A stretch of 64,000 nucleotides of DNA, taken from Anisakis pegreffii. Taxonomy: Eukaryota; Nematoda; Chromadorea; Rhabditida; Anisakidae. Of the stretch, positions 51,132 to 62,400 are shown one piece after another. The position numbers were made by a program, and so were the translations under genes. The stretch spans positions 62,001 to 126,000 of the forward strand of contig JAPYMA010000440.1 in NCBI GenBank assembly GCA_035041965.1, given 5' to 3'. The notes under the pieces are model-generated. The model worked only from the letters and a program-made list of their open reading frames with translations, was not told the DNA's origin and did no database searches. Position 1 is the stretch's first letter, and every line of letters begins with the position of its first letter.

Positions 51132-52259
51132 AATGAAGTCCAAAATACTGCACAGATCACAGATTCAGAGCAACGATACTATTACGAATCCTTCATGTCA
51201 TCAGCAAATCACAATAAGTCCAGCTTATTACAGTAGCTTGAGTGGTATCCCCTCCTGTAACCTTCACACGGATTTCATCAACATCCAACTAGAATGGCTA
51301 AAAAAAACCACACGTCTCCGCTGATGAGATTAAAAATGAAAATGTGACATTAAAAACACGCTGACCAGTATACTAATGGTCGGAAATCTCTTATAGTGAT
51401 TCCAGTAAAAACTAAGCAAAATACCCACAAAAAAGTTTGCTCATCTGTTGAAGGAGTCAGAAATCGATTGCACAACTCTACGATACCCATAATCTCATAT
51501 AAAACCAATTCCCCAAAGCAAATTTCATCTCTCTGCACACAAAGCCTTCACGAGATTTTTCTTGCGCTGTTTCGTCGTTCCGTAAGCTTAGGCCTGAGCC
51601 TGGCGTTTCCACACTATCCAGCTACATACCGGTTTGTTGTTTTATTACATCGAACTTTTGATAAATATGACTCAATTATCGTTTAAGAATTGCGCAGTTT
51701 AGCAAGTTTAGAAAAAGATGATCGATTCAAGAGGTTCGATATTTTAGTGAAATATCGATAAATGATTTCAACGCTTTGATATTTTCATCGAAAATCGTTA
51801 ATCGATTTAAGAATCTCGATACTTTTACAACTAAGAAAGCAAACGATTTAAAAAATTCACAATTTTTTGAAGGGTATCCTAACAAATTATCGTGCGGCAT
51901 TAACGTTCCCCGTCACTGCTCAGTTAATCGCCATAGCATTGATTCAGCTAAACTACAGTTTGAGGATATTTATCAACCAGATTGCAATTTTGAACGAATA
52001 CATTGTTATATGTGGCCAATTCGATACTATGGATAGTAAGGGCTGGAGTGTAAAAGGCGATGGGTTGGTAAGCGTAGAGGGTGGATACTGAGGTGAGACT
52101 GGCTGACGATGAGCTATTTTATTTCTCACTGGATCGGTTCTTGATACGCAGTCTATTATTCCGTTCAGTCGTCCGATAACCTCATTTTGAGGATATTTGA
52201 TTTGATGTTTGTATTTTTACTGATTTCAATACTTGGAATTTCTGATGGTCGACCTAGCA

Positions 52260-53110
52260 CAAGATATACTGGTCGATAGTTGTGTTCAACAGCTCCGTTT
52301 CACGAGGATATTTGCAAAAGTTTGACGGCATGCTGAGAATAGATTCAGCATTATATGAATCACCTAAACTGGTTCAAATTTCATGCATAATTAATCCTTT
52401 TAAAGATTCCATGATCGCGAGAAAAAGAAGAATAAACCTCTCTACTGAAACATTTCGGTGTGAAATTACTGGAATTGCTTTTTGTTACATTGCAAGTAAT
52501 CACTGCTGCGGGTTTGGGATGTCAGACTGCTCCAATTGAATAGAACTGGAACCTTGAGTGATCGTTTGCTGCTGTCTTATTGGGTCTGGTGTTTGTTGTG
52601 TGAATATGGATCGTTGTTGGATAATCAGATCTTGTTCACTAGCAGTATTGGTAGCAAGACGTTCTTTTTAGAGATGGCGTGACTGAGGAATTGACAACGC
52701 GTTGTAATGTGCATGATGATATACATAATTCAGTACAAATCACTTTCTTCGAAGTATCATTCATAATCCCATTTGGTTTTCTGTGATGCGACTCCACTTG
52801 TACGGCCGGTTGTGAGCATTTTTTTGTAGTTCCTCTGAGTTGAATATTTGAAATTTGTGCTGCTCAAGCTGGCACGAGGTATATCGGTCGACCTCTTTAT
52901 TTAACAGGTCAGTATGATGAGGATATTCACTGACCGTTTGATCATAAAAATGGCAATAAAGAAGGAAATAGACCTCAGCGTAACAGCATCTTATCGTGAA
53001 ATCATCAGGCCCGGTTCATGTGGCTCTGTGAGCCTTGATTGCTCTGCATTGGTGAAATCACATCCCACGAATGGAACAGAACCAGAACCTTCTATGATCA
53101 TATGCGATGA
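52260..53110. repeat. Diverged duplicated block, about 600-bp spacing
   Basis: Landmarks recur in order: a TATAC/TATC-GGTCGA segment (52262, 52873), GAGGATAT (about 52304, 52917), a GACTGCTCCAATTG / GATTGCTCTGCATTG segment (about 52525, 53038) and an AGAACTGGAACCTTGAGTGATC / AGAACCAGAACCTTCTATGATC segment (about 52543, 53078). This suggests an old tandem duplication. The short frames inside each half are not convincing genes. Confidence 0.45.
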
Positions 53111-53826
53111 TGTGAACAGGCCTGATCCACCTTGAGTAATGATCCTCATAGAGGGATGAATTGTCCCCCGAGTGGGAGGGGGATTTCAGGGTGTCAGTGG
53201 GTCATTGAGGAGGTCGACAAAGTAATATTTCATGTAGTTGTTGTATTATGATGAAACACCATTGTGATGGTGTTTTTTTCACTTGGTTATCTAAACGCGG
53301 TTCGCTCATGACAAAACTCTCATTTATCCTATTTTGTGTGTATCTTAAGTTCGTCTACGCCTGAAAAAAAAAAGTCATTTTGGAGTAGACACGAGTATTT
53401 GGTAAGTTGTTTAATTTATTGACTGAAATCGTCTCTCGTGAGCACTAGGAATTGACTGATCATGAGTTCTTTGATAGGCAGAAAAGGTCACTGTTTTGGT
53501 GTGAGACGAGTGAGTATTTCTGAATTTATCCATTATTATTCTGTTGCACTGAAGACTTTTGACAAGTCTTTTAATCATTGCATATAATGGGGGTTTTGGT
53601 TCGTGAATGAATTTTTTTTAAACAAGGTAACTGCTCAATTGTGTCATTGACGTCTGGTTTGTTACAAATGTGTATTACGCTGTGGTGGATGTGCTGTGGG
53701 ATTCTAGATTTAAAACTGCTCGTTTCATATTTATGAATGAAATACATAGGCATGCTTTAGTTTCAATCGTCTTCCAAGAATGCATCTATCAAGTTCTTGT
53801 ATCGAGCAGGAGGGAGATAATGACGA

Positions 53827-53876
53827 CCTGCCAGACATCGAAGGGGCAATGTTACTCTCAAGTGTGAGTAACACTG
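53827..53876. repeat. Terminal fragment related to the 20625-20972 element
   Basis: CCTGCCAGACATCGAAGGGG, then GTGAGTAACACTG, match the right end of the 348-bp element (CCTGTCAGACCATCGAAGGG, GTGAGAAACACCG). I could not find the opposite end upstream. Confidence 0.6.
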
Positions 53877-55233
53877 CTCTTGAGGGAACAACGATACATG
53901 CAGGAAAGCCGGTCATGGACCGTCAACGTTTACAGTTCGTACGAATGCCGAACTGCCAATAAATACCTTGCAGTGCTCACGATGACAGAATATTTTTTGT
54001 ACAAATTAGTGTGGTGCAGGGGTGGGGGAAGTTCGAGGATTGATTTTGCTTGTTTTCAATAATGCATTGTCAATTGATGACAGTATTTCGAGAATGATGT
54101 AGCAGGGCTTTGTTGGACTGAGAAATCTTATGAAGAACTTTGCTCTTCGTAGCAGTGCTAAAACTCAAACCGTCAATGGAGCAAAACTTGGCGATCAGTT
54201 TATTCAGTAGGCGGGTGTTGATGCGGGATTAGATCTGAGGAATTAGGCAATCGGTGGGTCTATTCTGGCTTCTGTAGCATTTATTTCATTGCAGAATATT
54301 ATTTCGTGATTCGACTTCAAGTGTATAAGCAGTCTTTTCGTGAACAATCCTTCTACCTTTTTATATCTACCACACAGTTTACATTCCGTGGTTTCAGTGT
54401 CCTTTTTGAAAAGAATTGCCGACAGCGAGTATGATTACCGCACTTTTTAATAGATTCGAACAAACTTATATTAGTTGAAATGATGTTCTGAGAATAAATG
54501 CGATACTGATGGACCGTGATAAGCGGAAGATAAAGTAATGCTGATGACGAAATACGAAGCAAGAATGACGACATGCTATTGATTGTCTCGTGAAAAACAA
54601 AAGCCGGAGTGGCGGCATTATACACTGATTCATTCATCCTCTCATTTCCGTTCGGGTGGTGAACAACAAACAAACATTACTAGATATGAATAAGCCGGCA
54701 TGATTAATGCATGATTCGAGATGACTGCATTACCACAATCACAAAAAACGTCGTCTCTTGTCAAGTCCCGAACTCCCAGAATTTTCCAGCACATGAATCC
54801 CGGGGATCGGGATGTGCATTCAAAAGTTGAGACTGTGAAATCCCGTGAGAATCGTGTTCGCATTGCTGCGTCCGTCTCATTTCGTGCATAGTTTTGTGTG
54901 CATTGATCCGTACACGAAGCAGATTTTCACTCGAATGCATAACCACCTTATTCAACTTCCATAAACGGAATAATTTCAGTCATACAGAGAGTCATTTTTT
55001 ACTCAAATGCATACAACGTGATAACGTGATAAATAAGTAGTGATGGATGCGTGCGTCTCTAAAAGTACTTCAAGTTGATAGCAGTGATACGACGAAGTAT
55101 GTGTGCTGATATCTGTGCGGAGCTTACTTTTTTGCGTGACGTTTACGACAGTGGAATCATTTTTGAGTTCACTCGACAAACAAACGCATTTTTTGGCCGT
55201 TATCAGAAGCAGATTTTCCACTTTCATTCGCAA

Positions 55234-55629
55234 TTAATCGCACAAACAAGAGTGTTCCGATGCAAAAATAACCATAATACGTCTGCCATATGAATTGTCT
55301 TGAGTGTTCAATTGCACATTCACTTGATAGTTTACTGCAGCAACCAGCGAAAGTTGTTTACAAACACAATTATAATTAACTATAAATAAATTCGCTTTCA
55401 CAATTAAAAATACAAATTTTTTGACTAAATTCTCATCAAAATTTCCTAGCGCACGGTACATTTGCTGCATTATTCCCAACTGTGAGAGATGCTCAAAAAA
55501 CTTACCAATCGTCTCATCAAAACACTCATTACGCTCAACGACAATACTATCACACTGCTCGAAATGTTTACCAAATGTTACTGCAATATGGAAGCTGAGA
55601 TTTCGAACGGTTTTCATCTCGAATAACAC
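55234..55629 (-). CDS. Possible exon or small gene, uncharacterised
   Basis: An open frame with protein-like composition in its first half (HIAVTFGKHFEQCDSIVVER, FEHLSQLGIMQQMYRALGNF) that becomes low-complexity later. A strong donor (ATTG/GTAAGT) lies after CFDETIG, near 55504, and a strong acceptor (CTCTCACAG) only 26 bases further on, so real splicing is unclear. No domain recognised. It could be an exon of an unassembled gene or chance. Confidence 0.25.
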   Translation of the reverse strand: MLFEMKTVRNLSFHIAVTFGKHFEQCDSIVVERNECFDETIGKFFEHLSQLGIMQQMYRALGNFDENLVKKFVFLIVKANLFIVNYNCVCKQLSLVAAVNYQVNVQLNTQDNSYGRRIMVIFASEHSCLCD

Positions 55630-57117
55630 TTAACAACATTTTGAACCATAAAAACCCAAGATGCAATCCACCGCTGGATTATTCATGCCTCGACGACTTG
55701 GATTTCTTTTCAGACGCTTTGTGACAGATGCCAGTTCGTAAACGAGACTGTTCATCGAAATAACTATTTTATTGTATCATTAACGATTAGGATGCAAGTG
55801 TATATAATTAAGTAGACTATAAAGACTATAAAGTGAAAACTGTGCAACTGGCACGCTCGGATTTCTCAACTCTTCTTCTGAATCTTTTCAAAACATTCAA
55901 CACGGTTAGCTTTGCCATACATACAGTTAGCATTGCTCGAAAACGACACAATATCAAACACCGCGCTTAAACCTTTCTCCTACGAATTGGAAGGCTCGAA
56001 TTTTGGAGGTACATTATGAGATTATAGCGCACTGCTGTACGAACACCCGCACCTTGTAGCGATCTAATCGTAAGCATCTTCGAAATATTTTCAGCACACT
56101 ACCTCCAGCTGCTCTTTTCTTCTTAAACACTTTCACTCCGGTAAATCAAGAGTTGTTTTCGTTCACCGATATTCATAGTTCGTCGTTTATCTTGTCATCC
56201 TTCACCCTCATTCAGTCATGTTTATCCCACCACCCACATCAACGGCAATCCTTTCAAGGCATCAATCGCTTCTTAACTTCTGCTCCATTCAAGTGAAACA
56301 CGAGCACTGGTCATTTGCATTCGACGAGCTTGGAGATTATTTATCATGCGTTCATATAACTACTATAACTACTCATCGGAAGTTTATCAATTTGCAGATT
56401 GAACGTGACACCACCCGAGCTCAAATCAATGCGACTAATTCAAACATAAAATGTAGTGCTTGTACGATGCCGTAACAACTGACCGAATCACTAACACAAA
56501 ATCGTTTAGTATATGCGTTAATCTGCGTGTCACAACAATAACATAACCTTCCTCAATAGCACAATCAAGAATTTATGTACTCTGAAAACAATAATATAGA
56601 GACCAACTTCTTCACATCAAAATGAGCCAACCGTAAAATTTGGGAAACACTTAAAAAGTAAATTAAAAGTCGACAATACAACATAATCTTATTGTAATAT
56701 GACGACGAGATGCCATACGAAACGTTGTGCAACAACTCTTTAACATAGCTACGAATCGCAGACAATCTCGACAATGATAATAATTACTGTTATTAAATTA
56801 AAATGGGACTGATTGACGGTAATAATAATAATAATTAAAACACTTCAAAAACATACGAATAGGAGCATATTGTCGTATTCAGATCAAAACGCACACCGGG
56901 ATAATAACATACCTCACCAGTTCAAATTAATTAATAAATCACTATTAATGATGATTACTTTTTCCAGCGAACAATCAACAGCACAGCATAGGTCCGGCAC
57001 AAAACTAAGTCAAGTTACTAATGAAGGGTGGCGATGAGGTACGTTGCATCCCGACAACGAGAAGCAGCAAAAAGATCAGCAATCATTGGCGAACAACACA
57101 AATGAATCACGAGATGA

Positions 57118-59467
57118 TCAATTGCCGCCCGTCTCACCGGTCTGCTCACCGCCTTCTTGGTCTTCAGCGCCTGAATCGGACGTCCACAGGGTAAGGTTGT
57201 CTCGCAACAACTGCATGATCAAGGTACTGTCCTTATACGAGTCCTCGTTAAGGGTATCCAATTCAGCAATTGCATCATCGAACGCCTGCAACCGTCACAC
57301 AATAACACACAACTTTAATTCTCAAGCCGTTTAGCTTATCCGATACTGTTTCATGATCAGAATGAACACAATGAAAACGATAACAATCTTGCAGCAGACA
57401 CTCCACGATTCAGGATGATATGCAGCACCTGCTTTGCAAGTTGACATGCTCGATCAGGACTTGACGAGATCTCGTAGAAGAAGACACTGTAATTAAGTGC
57501 AAGACCCAGACGCTCTGGGTCGGTGGCTGCAAGCCGCGCTTTTGCAATGTCAAATGCCTCCGAGTACGCGTTCTGACCGTGTGTGGCGACCGCTGAAATT
57601 GCGAACAAAGACAATAGAGTTCAAGCACACCTGTTTTGCAAGTTGGCATGCCTTGTCGGGTGCGTTGAGGATCTCGTAGTAGAACACCGAGAAGTTGAGC
57701 GCCAACCCGAGTCGGATCGGGTGTGTGGGCTGCATCTTATCCTTCGCGATGTCGAATGCTTCTTGGTACGACTGCTGCGACTTCTCCACTACCACTAAAT
57801 ACACCATCCACTAACTACTTTACATTACCTATCACCTGCCTCGCAAAAAATGCAACCTACCTAACTTTCACATCCAACCGATCATCACAACATTCTAGAC
57901 AAATTATTCTCGTCTTATCAAAAACAGAATAATTAAGTGTAAATCGGCTAGAAGCATTGAATTTAGCTCCAAAATTCCCCGGATGACAAGCCACACACAC
58001 CTGCTCACCATGACTATTGCTACGCAATTTGGTCAGTAATCACGAAAAAGATTGTTCTCATATACTTCAACTACTCTAGCTTTTTCCATTTTTCACTTCA
58101 TTTATTAGACGTTATACAAGAAATAGATTACCATTTCGGTCATCACCGCTGGCGACTTCGGCCAAATAACGGTAATAATCTCCCTTCATCTTCAAGTAGA
58201 ACACCTTTGATTCAGGGTTGCCGGCCTTCGGGATCAGGTATTTATCGAGTAGATTCTAAAACGACTCATCAATGATTTTCCAAACTTACTTTCAACATTA
58301 AAGATTTGCGCCAAGAACCTTTCCGGTCAAACAATGGCAGTTCTTAATCAGTGCAGAAGAGAGGCTAGACGGTTACAGCTGCACATTAGTGATTGTTTAA
58401 TTCGTCGCAAATAAACAACAAAAAACTCAGTGCAATGCACAAGGCCTGTAACAAACACATGGCTGGGCAGAGCAGCACTAACTAGCATGCTTTATTAATT
58501 AATCAAAAAAACAACTACCCACCAGAACATCTTGACAGATGTCTCTGAGCTCTTTCTCGACTTTCTCTCTGTACTCCTTCGCCATTTGTTGTTTCTTTTC
58601 CGAACCCTCGGTTTTTTGTTCAATCGACGAGATGACACGCCACGAAGATCGACGTGCTCCAACGACGTTCTGCAAACCAATCTCTTTCATTCGAGTCTGA
58701 TTCCAATCCACAAAAGACCTCAGTCATGCCACTCAACAGTACCGCTCATGGCTCAACTATAGTATTTTCGTAAATATAAAAACGATGAAACCAACCTTGT
58801 AAGCAACAGAGAGGAGGTTGCGCTCTTCATTGGAAAGTTCGGCACCAAGTTCGGTGACCTTCTTCATCGACTGCGCCATATCATCATAGCGCTCAGCCTA
58901 AAACGATGAGTCATAAGAACCTGGCGCGAACTCAGAGAGCACCGAAAACACTCAGATCCAGTGACAGCAAATATCAGAAACGATCAGATTCAGGTATATC
59001 AGCGAGATGTCGAATTAAAGAAGACGAACGGAGTTCCAGCCTGACATCACAAATACCCCAAAGAAATCCCAGTAAAACGTCTCACTCCCTCCATGTAAAT
59101 CAATCATGAAGGCGATCCGAAATTTTTTGCACTTCATGAGTATATGAACGCGGGTTGACCTAGTAACTTCAAACATACCTCAAACGAGCGGGACTTCCGA
59201 GAAAACAATACGGGAGCATCATCGTTACATCACATTCTAGACTTCCGTTTATGGAACATTATCGTATCAAGCTTGACAAACCCCATAACCAATATCAACT
59301 AGGAAACTTATTCAGCCAAGGATAATGAACTCCTTTTAAGAAACCGGCAAAACAATTTCAATGATTAATAACAGTCAAAAATCAACGAAAAATGAAATAA
59401 ATAGTATCCCAACTACCTGTTCGGCAAGCTTTGCACGTTGTACGAGCTCCTCTTTATTGTCTGACAT
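57118..59467 (-). CDS. ftt-2: 14-3-3 protein, FTT-2-like, with duplicated exon 5
   Basis: Phosphoserine/threonine-binding dimeric adaptor of the cytoplasm and nucleus. Exons: 59467-59417, 58897-58796, 58669-58523, 58255-58132, then exon 5a (57794-57631) or 5b (57592-57429), then 57285-57118 (stop). Either choice gives 251 aa. Key residues: Lys of AYK at the end of exon 2, Arg of GARRSSWR in exon 3, Arg-Tyr of YYRYLAEV in exon 4, Asn of LGLALN in exon 5, and [20 protein letters not shown] in exon 6. [20 protein letters not shown] and, in 5a, [20 protein letters not shown] are closer to C. elegans FTT-2 than to PAR-5. The C-terminal tail is short, acidic and Gly-rich. All cis introns are canonical GT-AG. 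The family assignment is certain; the FTT-2 orthology is likely. Confidence 0.97.
57429..57592 (-). other. ftt-2: 14-3-3 alternative exon 5b (divergent duplicate)
   Basis: 164 bp with the same phases as exon 5a. Acceptor CGCAATTTCAG, donor CAG/GTGCTG. It is open throughout and aligns with 5a residue for residue, without gaps. It keeps EAFDIAK, LGLALN, SVF-YEI and ACQLAKQ but has LAATDPER for [14 protein letters not shown] for NFSVFY and SSSPDR for NAPDK. Intact frame, splice sites and core residues argue for a functional exon rather than a decaying copy. Confidence 0.88.
57631..57794 (-). other. ftt-2: 14-3-3 alternative exon 5a (canonical)
   Basis: 164 bp, entered in phase 1 and left in phase 0. 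Acceptor TGTATTTAG, donor CAG/GTGTGC. It encodes the conserved 14-3-3 segment with [20 protein letters not shown] and [12 protein letters not shown]. Ala occupies the position of the zeta-type Ser before Pro. Confidence 0.93.
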
Positions 59468-62400
59468 TGTTAGCGAATTGAATAACACTCCGAAGACTCA
59501 ACAAATAGAACGTCTAAACCTCGCAGACCGAACTTCGCAATGAGCTTTCAATCTAATGCCTTTAACAACAGCACGCAACGTTACTGAAAACTCGCCATGC
59601 TTAGAGGGACCGTATTAAAAAAAATACGCGAAATAGTGCAAAGTTCGAAAGTCTCATTGCAATGCTGAATGTAGGGAAAAAGGGGCAATTTTTACAAAAG
59701 TTGTATTTCAAGTGACTACGTTCAAAACAGCCACCTCCAATTCCCCGAGAATCCCACGAAAGTACTCTCACTCACAAGTCTGAAGATATTGGCGCCTTTT
59801 GCGCGGAGGACTACGAGGGACGAACGTACTTTAAGCTCCGCCTCTCAACGGTTCTCATGTGAGGGACCATTTTAATTTTAGCGAGAAATAGTGCCAAATT
59901 TCATTGCTCCATTCTCTTTCAGATTCGATCAAAGTACTAACTTTATGGTGGTTTAGTGATCAGGTTCATGTATCAAATATATCTGCCTGATATCACATCG
60001 ATTACATGATTGTAACCTGAAAATGCAAATTTGGCACATTTCAGTGATATCGCGGATGATTATCGGGGACCACCCGCTTTGGCGGTCAATGTTTATGTGT
60101 TAGAATGAGTATTGATGGAATGAATTAAGTGAGACGTGTGTTTGAGTATGTTTTGTGGTTGTTTGTATCGATCACTGGGGATGTAGTGTGCTATGTGATG
60201 TGATGATGAAATGTGATGTGATGTTTCGTTCGTCAGTGATGTGGTAGGGCTCGTTTAATTCAGATGAATGAATAGTGAATCATTGGGTCATGTGAGTTGC
60301 AGATGGAGCGATCATCATGTCAGAATATGATTTACATGAAATTACAAAGCAAGACTGTAGTAAAAACATTCCGAAGTGAAATCGGCAGAAATATCAATCT
60401 TATGCATATTTTTGAATCATTCATTATGTCTCTGCTCTTGTAACATGCAAGCAAGTCCCCATTCAATTTTTGAAAGAGCTGATTCACTCGTCTATGTCAT
60501 TTGCATTCAGTTGCGAAAATTTCTCCAAAAAAAACCGCAGTTTTGAAGGTTTAGGATTGCAAACGGGAAATCGTCCTATTTCGAACACCGACACCCATCC
60601 CAAAATGTGAACAGGGGCGAATCGATCCACTGGGACATTCCATGGATTTATATTGTGAAAAACATTTGGTCACTGATAATTTTGCTGTTTTGTTGATATC
60701 AAATGAATTCAGCATCAATTAATTGCAGACATACCAACAACGAGTAAACAATATGCGTTTGACTGCACAGAGCTGTTTATGGCCGTATGTGCAAGCATAT
60801 TGCAAACTACGCTGAGGATGGATATACATCCCTTCCTTCCATAACAATATTATAATTATCCTCAATTTCATCCATACACAAATAACATATCCACTCTCTC
60901 GTTCAGCCATCCACTCAATGCATCTTGCCCTTTCTTCCACCAACCGACTGAATTTATCATCCGACTATCAATCGCTCGCCTCATCACTCACACCTCCACA
61001 TTCATTGCACTCTCTTCAAGTGTCTGCTTCTCTTTCGCATTCCAAATCACATTTCCGTCCGAAAGATGCATTTGTTGCCATGCGGCTGTAACAGTTCTGC
61101 AAAACGCGATCTGATGACATCACAACTTAGGTACAGTTTAGTTTAGACGTGAGCACATCTGAGAATTATGAGCACATCAACACATAGTACAGCGTGACTG
61201 AGAAGTAGCTCTCTCCTTTGAGTGTTATTCATCATTTGTTTATGTTCTGAGGTATGCGAATTTAATGTGTTTTTAGGCTGGAGAACTATTGAGAGGGGTG
61301 TGGGCAGGGAAACATGGGAAATATTGCGTGCTCGGCGTAGACACTGGCCCGATCTGTTCGGAATTTCGTTCTGATTGAATTGGTGCCTCTAATCGCTGCT
61401 GCCTTTGTGACTGCCACTGTTGGCAAAGAGGTGGTCCTTTTGTTATCTCTTGAAGAATGCAGAATCGATGCAGAGCAATGGTGTGATGTGAAATGACTTC
61501 TGAGTCCACTCATTATTCGCAATATCATGCAAAGCAAGGTGATACGTGGCCGATTAATAGTGCTTGTGAGAACGTTGAAGATTTGATGTTCAGGCCAAGT
61601 GGTGGGTGACCCTCCATATTTTGTTTGAGAATCGCTAAATGCCGATGTCTTCGTCAGATCCCCATTTAACTCCTGTGACTTCTTTCTTTCGGCTTGATTA
61701 ATGGGACAAATTTACCGTACGAAACCGAAGACTTGAACGGTGAATATGAGAAATTATATTTTCTATGACGCAAAAGTTCCTGTTGGAATCAGTCGACACG
61801 ATTCCTGGACAGCCCGAGAAGCCGGTCGCATTAACTGAGACCATATCGAGTTTTAACTAAAAACTTCATGCTACTAGCTTTCGTGTCATATTTGTTTTCT
61901 CTAAAAGAAAACAACTAATAAATAATTCACTTGCATTTTAAATTAATGAGTTATTTTTCAGTCACAATGTCTACCTCAGCAGTGATTCTTTCCCTCATTT
62001 TTCATGAATGAATAATCCAATGCAAATATACAAACATTCACTGATCGTGAGCACATTACATTCGCATGATTATTAGTGAACGAACGGCGACCAACTTGAC
62101 ACTTGGAATTAAATGTAACAAATAAGATTTTTTTGAACTGATGAAATCGACGGTGAATTTGGATTCTAGCGAAAGCTCGAAATGAGAATCTATCGTTCGA
62201 TTCGTTTGCCTACCACTGAGTTCAGATTCTAACGTAAATTACTGTTTCACTAGATACTTTGTGACATGAAAGAGAAATAACTACAACATAATGTCTGTGA
62301 AATAAGTGCTGTATTTAGATGATAGCTAAACTGATTAAGAACAAAGTCTGTTTTTGAATGCTTGCAGTGTGCATCTTGTCGACAAATGAATGGTTTGCTT

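Larger units (their letters stand above)
47494..57117. other. 9.6-kb spacer, mostly repeats and unassigned sequence
   Basis: Contains dispersed repeat copy B (47974-48110), a 132-bp hAT-like element (49995-50126), related segments at 51089, 52260 and 52868, and an element end at 53827-53876. It should hold the missing 5' exons of the adaptor-like gene and the 3' UTR of the 14-3-3 gene. Many open frames of 60-100 codons appear on both strands but none has a recognisable domain; the best protein-like one is at 55234-55629. Confidence 0.5.

Noticed and set aside
57410..57649. 79-codon minus-strand frame running through the 5a/5b gap and exon 5b
   Set aside because: It is the wrong frame of exon 5b, entered only if both alternative exons are read together; it loses all 14-3-3 similarity.
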